A stretch of DNA of 64,000 nucleotides from an uncultured Bacteroides sp. (GTDB lineage: Bacteria > Bacteroidota > Bacteroidia > Bacteroidales > Bacteroidaceae): NCBI GenBank assembly GCA_900552645.1, contig USAN01000001.1, positions 582,693 through 646,692 of the forward strand, in the 5' to 3' direction. The notes under the pieces are model-generated. The model saw only the letters and a program-made list of their open reading frames with translations. It was not told the DNA's origin and did no database searches. Position 1 is the first letter of the stretch; each line of letters begins with the position of its first letter. The position numbers and the translations under genes are program-made. Of this stretch, positions 9,901 to 16,533 are shown in pieces.

Positions 9901-10287
9901 GCTGTAATGGATGAATACGGAGTTTCCAAAACATCTGCCGATGTAAGAGATGCTGGTGGTATAGCTGTAAATAAGGGAACAGTATCTGCCGAAAGCTATT
10001 ATTCGAAAATAGTAGGAAAGGATGGTCTTATACAGAATTATATATATAGTGGAACAAATATAAGAATGCAGGAGGCTCATGTAGGAATTAACCTGCCTGC
10101 AAAATGGTTTGACAATAAAATTAAGATAGGGTGCTCATTAGTAGGACGCAATCTATTCATGATCTATAAGAAGGCTCCTTTTGATCCTGAGGCTACTGCA
10201 TCAACAGGAACATATTTCCAAGGACTAGATCTATATATGCAACCAAGCTTACGTAGTTATGGCTTTAATGTAAATGTACAATTCTAA
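7000..10287 (+). CDS. SusC-like TonB-dependent transporter with STN signalling domain
   Basis: A 1095-residue outer-membrane oligosaccharide importer. In order: a signal peptide to about residue 28 (ends SAVAQ), an STN (secretin/TonB short N-terminal) domain at about 30-104, a CarboxypepD_reg-like domain at about 116-190 (GNVKDAKGEPLIGVSI), the EEVVVTALG plug start near 203, the plug (VIRGTKSISSNNNALYVIDG, GPAAAALYGANAAQGVILITT) and a 22-strand-type barrel ending in the aromatic NVNVQF terminus. The STN domain is the part that contacts FecR, which ties transport to the sigma/anti-sigma pair just upstream. A 205-base leader precedes it. The SusD gene follows after 10 bases. Confidence 0.96.
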   Translation: MRKESFYYRFLHLILFFLLPAYISAVAQEATLSLNYTNVPISKIFKDIEKQASVSIVYNTDDINPSRKVTLKTSNKNVSQTMDALLRGTNVVYSIVDNHIVLSSADKAASNKSHPITVKGNVKDAKGEPLIGVSILIKGSSNGTVTDLDGNFTLPSYNGDVLEISYVGYTTKYIPSSSKFLLIVLEEDNKMLEEVVVTALGIKRSQKALSYNVQKVGSEEINTVKDANFVNSLAGKVAGVNINASSSGTGGATRVVIRGTKSISSNNNALYVIDGIPLFNVNKGSTEGEYSSQPGGEGISDINPDDIESMSVLSGPAAAALYGANAAQGVILITTKKGRDDKISVTISNNTTFSSPFIMPDFQNTYSNRPGEFMSWGDKMEKASSFTPKDFFNTGSNIQNSIALSVGNNKNQTYLSVATTNSKGIILNNNYNRYNFTLRNTTKFLKDKMTLDAGINYVIQNDQNMMAQGEYWNPLIDIYLFPRGENFDDIRMFERYDEGRQIFVQHWPWGTRQNPYWIAKRNLRNNNKDRFMLNASLKYDITEWINVAGRIRIDNSYNNYEEKRYASTDGLFAGPKGFYKMVKSDEKQTYGDIISNINKNFGNFSLSATIGGSGSFISTNGEGLQGALKDMPNKFTYFNIDFKEGRDSYPLQDGWEESTISLFGSAELGWKNMLYLTVTGRNDWASALVNTEKSSFFYPSVGLSGIISEMVKLPKFISYLKIRGSWASVGSAIPRGLSQPRYKWNAGTGKWETNTFRPLGKLFPERTNSWEAGISARLWENRISLDATWYLSNTRNQTFNIPVSPSSGYSSMYVQSGNVRNMGMEISLGVNNKIGNLDWNSTVTFSFNNNKVVELLDNYYDEKTNENYSLTEFGAGGVGSLSYKLEKGGTMGDIYISKRLKRDQEGNIWIDPTTKNVVVENLNKPIKVGSVLPKSNLGFRNDFTYRMFNMGCLITGRFGGDVVSITQAVMDEYGVSKTSADVRDAGGIAVNKGTVSAESYYSKIVGKDGLIQNYIYSGTNIRMQEAHVGINLPAKWFDNKIKIGCSLVGRNLFMIYKKAPFDPEATASTGTYFQGLDLYMQPSLRSYGFNVNVQF

Positions 10288-10297
10288 TACTAAAAAC

Positions 10298-11854
10298 ATG
10301 AATAAATTAATATACAGATCAATATATTGCACTCTCATTGCATCGGCACTGGGATTGACATCATGTGATTTTGAAAAGATAAATGAACCTAAATACCAGG
10401 CCTCGGAAGCCGATTTAAAAGGTGATAACTTTAATCTTGGAGCTTTCTTTCCACAATTGCAGGATATTGCATTTCCTGCCCAGGAGAATAACTACCAGAT
10501 GAATGAAAATTTAATAGGCGATGTATACGGACGTTACATGATGACTACAAAATCGCAGTGGAATTCCAAAACATTTGCCGTATATAAGGCTGTTTCGGGA
10601 TGGTATGGCTTCCCTTTTAACAGTACTATGCCATCTGTTTATACTGCATGGGATGAAATAAAGAAAATTACAGAAGGAACCGGAGTCAATTTTGCTTGGG
10701 CTCAGATTTTACGAGTAACTGCCATGCAGCGAATAACCGATATGTATGGACCTATACCATATACTAAGGTAAGTAGTGGTAATCTTAAGGTTCCTTATGA
10801 TTCGCAAGAAGAGGTATATAAAGCTATGTTTGTTGATCTTACCAATGCAATAAATGTTCTTACAACTTATGTTTCGGCAAATCCTTCTTCAAAACCTATG
10901 GCTGATTATGATGGAGTGTATGGTGGAGATTTTCGCCAATGGATAAAGTTTGCCAATTCTTTGAAATTGAGAATGGCCTTGAGAATTAGATACGCTAATC
11001 CTGAATTGGCACGCAAGATGGCCGAAGAGGCCGTAGGACATATAGTAGGAGTTATGACAACTAATTCCGACAATGCAAAGTATTTTTATTCTAAGGGTAA
11101 TCCTATAACAGTAATGTGGGATGCATATAAAGATACGCGAGTATGTGCCGATTTAACATCTTACATGAATGGATATAAAGATCCGCGTATGAGTAAATAT
11201 TTCCAGATAAGCGATGATATAAAGGGTCAGAAAGGATATATAGGTCTACGCTCGGGAATTGCAACCGAAAGTGAATCATGGGCTTGTAAATATTCGGCTC
11301 CAAATATATCAAAGAGTGATGCGCTATATTGGATGATGGTTTCCGAAGTTTCATTCTGTCGTGCCGAAGGAGCAATGTTAGGATGGAGCATGAATGGAAC
11401 AGCAAAAGAGCTCTATGAACTTGGCATAAAGCAGTCATTTGATCTGTGGGGAGCAACTGGATATGATGTATATATAGCTAATGATACTAGCAAGCCTGCT
11501 GATTATGTTGACCCTAACTCAAAGGGATCTATAGGTGCATTAAGTAATATAACAATTAAATGGAATGAAAATGATACTCAGGAAAGAAAGCTGGAACGTA
11601 TAATTACTCAGAAATGGATTGCTCTTTATCCAATAGGACAGGAAGCATGGAGTGAATATAGAAGAACAGGTTATCCTAAATTTTTTCCGGTAGCTCAGAC
11701 AACCGAATATAGCGGACTTATAGTTGCGAACCGAATTCCTTTTTCATATAGCGAGTATGAAAATAATGCCGATGAGATAAATGCTGCTATTAAGTTGCTT
11801 GGTGGACTTGATAACTATGCAACGAAACTTTGGTGGGACAAGAAGAGTAAGTGA
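10298..11854 (+). CDS. SusD/RagB-like outer-membrane lipoprotein
   Basis: Glycan-binding lid lipoprotein of the SusCD importer, 518 residues from the chosen start. An upstream in-frame ATG (10274) lies inside susC. The ATG at 10298 gives a clean lipoprotein signal (MNKLIYRSIYC...ALGLTSC), so I use it. Family features are the FEKINEP opening, repeated TPR-like helices, the ITDMYGPIPYT motif common in RagB/SusD proteins and the C-terminal region QKWIALYPIGQEAWSEYRRTGYP. It looks closest to the SusD-like_2 subgroup. The stop overlaps the extended frame of the next gene by 4 bases, suggesting one transcript. Confidence 0.94.
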   Translation: MNKLIYRSIYCTLIASALGLTSCDFEKINEPKYQASEADLKGDNFNLGAFFPQLQDIAFPAQENNYQMNENLIGDVYGRYMMTTKSQWNSKTFAVYKAVSGWYGFPFNSTMPSVYTAWDEIKKITEGTGVNFAWAQILRVTAMQRITDMYGPIPYTKVSSGNLKVPYDSQEEVYKAMFVDLTNAINVLTTYVSANPSSKPMADYDGVYGGDFRQWIKFANSLKLRMALRIRYANPELARKMAEEAVGHIVGVMTTNSDNAKYFYSKGNPITVMWDAYKDTRVCADLTSYMNGYKDPRMSKYFQISDDIKGQKGYIGLRSGIATESESWACKYSAPNISKSDALYWMMVSEVSFCRAEGAMLGWSMNGTAKELYELGIKQSFDLWGATGYDVYIANDTSKPADYVDPNSKGSIGALSNITIKWNENDTQERKLERIITQKWIALYPIGQEAWSEYRRTGYPKFFPVAQTTEYSGLIVANRIPFSYSEYENNADEINAAIKLLGGLDNYATKLWWDKKSK

Positions 11855-11871
11855 AATTAAAAATAGTATCT

Positions 11872-12957
11872 ATGAAAATAAATATAATAAAATGTGCTGT
11901 TGCACTATTTGCCTTATGCTCATTGTTTTATTCGTGTGATGATGCAGTTGAGGTAACTCCAAAATATAAGGAAGATTATTTAAATTCTAATAAGAGTGAA
12001 GAATATTATGAGGCTCTTCGAGATTATAAGAAATCAGATCACGCAGTATCTTTTGGATGGTTTGGCAACTGGACAGGTGTAGGTGCATCGTTGGCCAACT
12101 GTATGGCAGCACTTCCCGATAGTACAGATTTCATATCTATGTGGGGAGGATGGAAGAATCCTACAAAAGAAATGCTGGAAGATCTTAGATTCGTGCAGCA
12201 AAAGAAAGGAACAAAAGCATTAGTGTGCTTCATTATTCTTGATATAGGCGATCAGATAACACCCGAAGAGTTTGCTGGCTCGCTTGAATCAAGAAAGAAG
12301 TATTGGGGATGGATAGACAATGATAAAGATGCTATAGAAAAGTCAGTACGTAAGTATGCAAATGCAATTTGCGATACAATTGATAAGTATAATTATGACG
12401 GATTTGATCTTGACTGGGAACCTTCATATGCTCAGCCTTTTAATACAAGCAAATGTATAGTTCCATATGTAGATATACTTATTGATGAACTTTCTAAGAG
12501 AATTGGTCCAGATTCGAAGACAGGTAGACTGTTTGTTATAGACGGCGAACCGGCACACAGTAATATCCCTAATAAGTATGGAACTAAATTTGATTACTTT
12601 ATAGCTCAGGCATATTCGTGCAGCAGTTATTCCGATCTTGATAATCGTATATCATCTGTAATAAACAAGTATCGGGATGTAATGCCGATAGACCAGATAG
12701 CAAAGAAATTCATAGTATGCGAGAACTTCGAAACTTACTCGGCTACTGGTGGTGTATTGCATTATACACGTGATGGAAAGAGTGTGGAATCGTTGTTGGG
12801 AATGGCTTATTGGAATCCATCTATTGACGGAAAAATATATAGAAAAGGAGGAGTAGGTACCTTCCATATGGAATATGAATATTTCCTTCCAAATCATGCA
12901 GGTACATATCCTTTCTTGCGTAAATCAATACAGATAATGAATCCTAATGTTCAATAA
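11872..12957 (+). CDS. GH18 endo-beta-N-acetylglucosaminidase-like lipoprotein
   Basis: A glycoside hydrolase family 18 enzyme, 361 residues from the chosen start. The ATG at 11872 begins a lipoprotein signal peptide with lipobox LFYSC (Cys22); the GTG at 11851 would overlap the susD stop and delay the signal. The catalytic motif DGFDLDWE lies at residues 176-183 with Glu183 as predicted proton donor, and Asp181 completes DxDxE. The sequence resembles EndoF/EndoH-type enzymes, which cut the chitobiose core of N-glycans, rather than long-chain chitinases. Its place behind SusCD and before two glycan-binding lipoproteins fits a cell-surface enzyme releasing glycans for import. Exact linkage specificity is inference. 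Confidence 0.88.
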   Translation: MKINIIKCAVALFALCSLFYSCDDAVEVTPKYKEDYLNSNKSEEYYEALRDYKKSDHAVSFGWFGNWTGVGASLANCMAALPDSTDFISMWGGWKNPTKEMLEDLRFVQQKKGTKALVCFIILDIGDQITPEEFAGSLESRKKYWGWIDNDKDAIEKSVRKYANAICDTIDKYNYDGFDLDWEPSYAQPFNTSKCIVPYVDILIDELSKRIGPDSKTGRLFVIDGEPAHSNIPNKYGTKFDYFIAQAYSCSSYSDLDNRISSVINKYRDVMPIDQIAKKFIVCENFETYSATGGVLHYTRDGKSVESLLGMAYWNPSIDGKIYRKGGVGTFHMEYEYFLPNHAGTYPFLRKSIQIMNPNVQ

Positions 12958-12972
12958 CTTAAAATTGACAAG

Positions 12973-14097
12973 ATGAAAATAAATAAAATATTCACAGTCT
13001 TTTTCCTTGTTTCCTTAATAGGAGTTGAAGGATGTGATAACGCTAAGTATGAAGTGATCGATAATGGAGTATATATTTCGGAAGCAGCAAAATCTAACAT
13101 AAACAAAATTACAGTCGACGATAAGGGTGGATTAAGTACTATAACTGTACGTACTGCTTCTTTTTGCGATAACGATGTACATATTGATTTGGGAAAAGCT
13201 ACAGCCAACGAATTGGCAGAGTTTAATCAACATAACGGTACTGCCTACAAAATATTGCCCGATACATGCTTCTCTTTGTCGGCCAATAAGGTCGTTATTC
13301 CCAAAGGGAATATATCTGCTCCTACAGTCGAGGTTAAGGTAAAGCCTCTTGGTAACGAACTAATTGAATCGGGTGATAAATATGTATTACCTGTAACAAT
13401 AGAATCGGCAGATGAGAATATTCATAAGCCTGCAAAAACTATGTTTTATACAATTGATCAGGTTATAATAACATCGGCTCCTTATCTTAAGGGAAGGAGT
13501 ATTAATGTAGCTCTCGACAAGAAGATTACTACTTTGCCATGGACTTTGGAATATAGAATATGGGTTAAGGAACTTTATGCATCAAACTATGCTCAGGGAG
13601 TATCATTCTGGGGGGCTGGTCCTGCTACTGAAATATACTTCAGATGGGGTGATGCTAATGTACCCGGAAATCTTATTATGACAAAGACACAGGGAGGACA
13701 ATTTATAAGCACAAAGCCTGCGAAAGGGGGACAGTGGTATCATCATGCGTGGGTTCATGATGGGAAGACTGTTAAACTGTATATAAATGGTGAATTTGAT
13801 ACACAGATGGATAGCCCTGGCAAGATAAGCGAACTAGAAGAGAAGTTTGGATTATATTCAGGACAGACCGCCTTTATGTGGAGCGAATGGAGATTTTGGA
13901 GTGTGGCACGTACACAAAAACAGATAAAAGAAAATATGTTCAGCGTAAATCCGGCCACAGAAGGGCTGGAGATATACTTCAAATTCAATGAAGGAAAAGG
14001 AAAAACTTTTAAGGATTATGCAGGAAAGCATAATATTACTGCAGTTGCCGATGGAGATATTGAATGGAAAGCAGGGATACGCTCTGACGAACAATAA
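12973..14097 (+). CDS. DUF1735 + LamG-like surface glycan-binding lipoprotein
   Basis: A 374-residue lipoprotein (signal peptide with GVEGC lipobox near residue 21). The N-terminal third (about 25-155) looks like a DUF1735 Ig-like domain (VYISEAAKSNINKITVDDKGG, FNQHNGTAYKILPD). The second part (about 170-365) is a LamG/concanavalin-like jelly roll with WTLEYRIWVK, WYHHAWVHDGKTVKLYING and LEIYFKFNEGKGKTFKDYAG. No catalytic residues are evident, so it is probably a surface glycan-binding protein. The gene is 15 bases after the GH18 gene in the same operon. The combination resembles accessory binding proteins of N-glycan loci in Bacteroides thetaiotaomicron, from memory of that family. Confidence 0.85.
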   Translation: MKINKIFTVFFLVSLIGVEGCDNAKYEVIDNGVYISEAAKSNINKITVDDKGGLSTITVRTASFCDNDVHIDLGKATANELAEFNQHNGTAYKILPDTCFSLSANKVVIPKGNISAPTVEVKVKPLGNELIESGDKYVLPVTIESADENIHKPAKTMFYTIDQVIITSAPYLKGRSINVALDKKITTLPWTLEYRIWVKELYASNYAQGVSFWGAGPATEIYFRWGDANVPGNLIMTKTQGGQFISTKPAKGGQWYHHAWVHDGKTVKLYINGEFDTQMDSPGKISELEEKFGLYSGQTAFMWSEWRFWSVARTQKQIKENMFSVNPATEGLEIYFKFNEGKGKTFKDYAGKHNITAVADGDIEWKAGIRSDEQ

Positions 14098-14118
14098 TAA
14101 ATATTAACTGGAAATAAT

Positions 14119-15114
14119 ATGAATATAGCAAAATATATAAAGAGTGGCATGAAGATAATTTTGATTGGAATATCTTTTGCTTCGTGCGAGAAGGACGAAC
14201 AAGTACTTCTTTATGGTGATGAACCTAATGCTGTAACTACAAAGCTATACGTAAGCAACGGACTTACTCCGCTTAATAGTTTTAATGCTAAGGTACATAA
14301 TGATCGTCTGGCATCAAAAACCACATTCACGGGCGATGAATTTAGTTTTCCTATTCTTTCGAGCATGACGTTACAGAATGATGTAAAGGTTATGGTAGAG
14401 CCAGATACACTTGCTGAAAATGCATTTAACGAAACTCAGATTGTTAAGATTAAATCATTGCCTCAGGAATTCATAGAAATTGTAAACAAAGAGGTTATTA
14501 TTAAAAAAGGAGAAAGAAGATCGAACGATTCTATAAAGTTCGCATTAAAGAATCTGGATAAACTGATAGGAACATATATATTCGGAGTCTCAATAAAATC
14601 TATATCCGATAATTCAATAGGTATATCCGATAATATGAGAAATGTAATTTATAAGATTACGGCAACTGAATCTTATATAAGCGTAGGGCGTGAACCACTA
14701 GTGGGAGTAAAAGCTCTTGATTCGAGTCTATTTAAGTTCATAACTTCATCTTACAATGATCCTCTCAAAATGATAGATAATGATTACTCTACATCTTGGA
14801 ATAGTGGGTATGGAAAGAAGGAGTTGATAATTGATTTAGGAGGTGAATTTGGAGTTACAGGTTTCTCGATGAGTCCTTACTATTCGACTTGGTCCGATTA
14901 TCTTCCGAAAAATATGGATATATATGCTAGTAATGATAATAAGAGTTGGAAATTGGTTGAAAAGTGCAAGATGCTTACTCCGTTAGGTTCGGTTTCTAAA
15001 CCTGGAATACAATATGTAAAGTTTAGAAAGACTAATATGAAATTCTTGAAATTCTATTTTAATGACTATTATGGATATGGTGTAGGAATAGGCGAACTTA
15101 AGATATATGAATAA
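14119..15114 (+). CDS. DUF1735 + F5/8 type C (discoidin-like) lipoprotein
   Basis: A 331-residue lipoprotein with lipobox SFASC near residue 23. The N-terminal half (about 30-185) is a DUF1735-like domain. The C-terminal part (about 205-331) reads as a discoidin/CBM32-like domain: MIDNDYSTSWNSGYGKKE is the typical Asp-x-x-x-x-(S/T)-x-W loop, followed by ELIIDLGG and the closing GIGELKIYE. It is the last gene of the locus, with two strong terminators behind it. It is likely a second surface glycan-binding protein; the ligand is not readable from sequence. Confidence 0.83.
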   Translation: MNIAKYIKSGMKIILIGISFASCEKDEQVLLYGDEPNAVTTKLYVSNGLTPLNSFNAKVHNDRLASKTTFTGDEFSFPILSSMTLQNDVKVMVEPDTLAENAFNETQIVKIKSLPQEFIEIVNKEVIIKKGERRSNDSIKFALKNLDKLIGTYIFGVSIKSISDNSIGISDNMRNVIYKITATESYISVGREPLVGVKALDSSLFKFITSSYNDPLKMIDNDYSTSWNSGYGKKELIIDLGGEFGVTGFSMSPYYSTWSDYLPKNMDIYASNDNKSWKLVEKCKMLTPLGSVSKPGIQYVKFRKTNMKFLKFYFNDYYGYGVGIGELKIYE

Positions 15115-15262
15115 AAAAAATGATTAAGTTTTAACATAGTATATGAGTATGACCGATTGTGATTATTAGTCAGCTCAAATCTTTAATTGTAGAAATATTC
15201 TTTTGGATGGAATCTTTTTTGTATAATTCCTTCCTAAGATAAATTAAAGATTCTCTTAAATG

Positions 15263-15304
15263 AATGTCTCTGCTGCTGGTTTCAGTGGCAGAGACATTTT
15301 TATA
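15263..15304 (+). terminator. First of two tandem terminators after the glycan locus
   Basis: AATGTCTCTGC pairs perfectly with GCAGAGACATT around a 14-base loop and is followed by TTTT. Confidence 0.85.
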
Positions 15305-15310
15305 ATAAGA

Positions 15311-15342
15311 AAGAGACCCAAAAGGGTCTCTTCTTTTTTTTT
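15311..15342 (+). terminator. Second tandem terminator after the glycan locus
   Basis: AAGAGACCC, loop AAAA, GGGTCTCTT, then C and nine T. This is a textbook strong intrinsic terminator placed just behind another. Confidence 0.92.
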
Positions 15343-16533
15343 CTTAGGCAAACGCTTTTGTCTTCAAGTGTACTCACTTTCACAAGCAAATACTAACTAT
15401 TAATCTTAAATCTATTACTATGAAAAACACTTAGATATAACAATACAATAAATAACTTTGTTCATTAATGTAAATAAATATTTTAATAATATAGTTTACA
15501 GTATGTTTTCAAATCTAAGGTTCTGATATATTATGCCAAATTATCGCCATAAAATAATAATTGGTGGCGTGAAAAATAAAATTATTGGCGTGAAAAAAAT
15601 GTTTTTACGCCACTAAATAGTGTTGTAATATTTTATTGCGCATTCTTGATTTGTATACCATAATATTTAGATGTGTCAGTGTCAAGGTGTCACTTTGAAC
15701 CTCCCGGCGCTCGAGAACATTGTCTCTTGCCCTCTGTTTATCGGTCTTTTCAGAGATCCTCTCCTTCGTAAATATTATATAAAAACTTGTTTTTAAAGAT
15801 TGGGTGACACCTTACTTTTTGTGCATTAGTTTTATGCACAAAAAGTAAGGCATGTTGATTATATTTACTATGGCGTAATAAGTGGTATGGTATTTTTAGA
15901 GTAAAATAATCCTTTGGAGTATTAATAGTCACTTTTTAGGATAATTATAATTTTGTGTTATGAAAGAGTTAATGAGTCTGTATAACAATTAAAAATAGAG
16001 TTAGTAGAAGTTACAGTTTATAAATCATATTGTAATTTATATACTTATTACACAAATTCAATATATTTTTTATAGTAATAAAATGCTACAATATTTAATA
16101 AAAAATATGCTGTAAAGTATAGACATAAGCATAAATATAGAACTAATAAAGGGTAGTTTAAATAAAAAAAGATCTATTAAGCAGAGAGCATAAATTATGA
16201 AACATAATTTAGGGAAAAATCGTGATTTATAATCTTAACTTTTACGCTTATCTTTCTTGTTATCAATGATTTACAAAGGGTGTCTAAAAAAAATTGTGCC
16301 AAAGTGACACCTTGATACCTTGACAGTAGTTTTTTTGCGATAAAATCATGCATATGTATAGTCATTCCTTAGGTATATAGAGTATGACGTAACATAATTG
16401 CATACCAATATACAATGTATAATGAGCATTGTTTTTTGATATACTACACATTGAAAAATATTTATAAATTTATTGTTGCATTATATGCACTTTCTGTTTG
16501 TTAAATCTGTATTATACCTCGTAAATTATAATT
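15343..16533. other. 1.2 kb AT-rich gene-free region with inverted repeats
   Basis: No reading frame here has the look of a gene. The region holds two GGCGTGAAAAA direct copies near 15567 and 15588, the second able to fold with TTTTTACGCC. A 16-bp sequence TCAAGGTGTCACTTTG at 15682-15697 returns inverted at 16300-16315. The core GTGACACCTT also occurs at 15804-15813, next to a perfect 17-bp hairpin. It may be the remains of a small mobile element, but no transposase trace was seen. Confidence 0.6.
15810..15850. repeat. Perfect 17-bp inverted repeat with 7-base loop
   Basis: CCTTACTTTTTGTGCAT (15810-15826) and ATGCACAAAAAGTAAGG (15834-15850) are exact reverse complements around TAGTTTT. No T run follows on either strand, so it is not a standard terminator, and no gene adjoins it. 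Confidence 0.9.

Noticed and set aside
10274..10297. Upstream ATG as start of SusD
   Set aside because: It lies inside the end of susC and would put eight polar residues before the lipoprotein signal; the ATG at 10298 is better.
15810..15850. Terminator of the AddB-like gene or glycan operon
   Set aside because: It is more than 450 bases from either gene end, lacks a T run, and the glycan operon already has two strong terminators.
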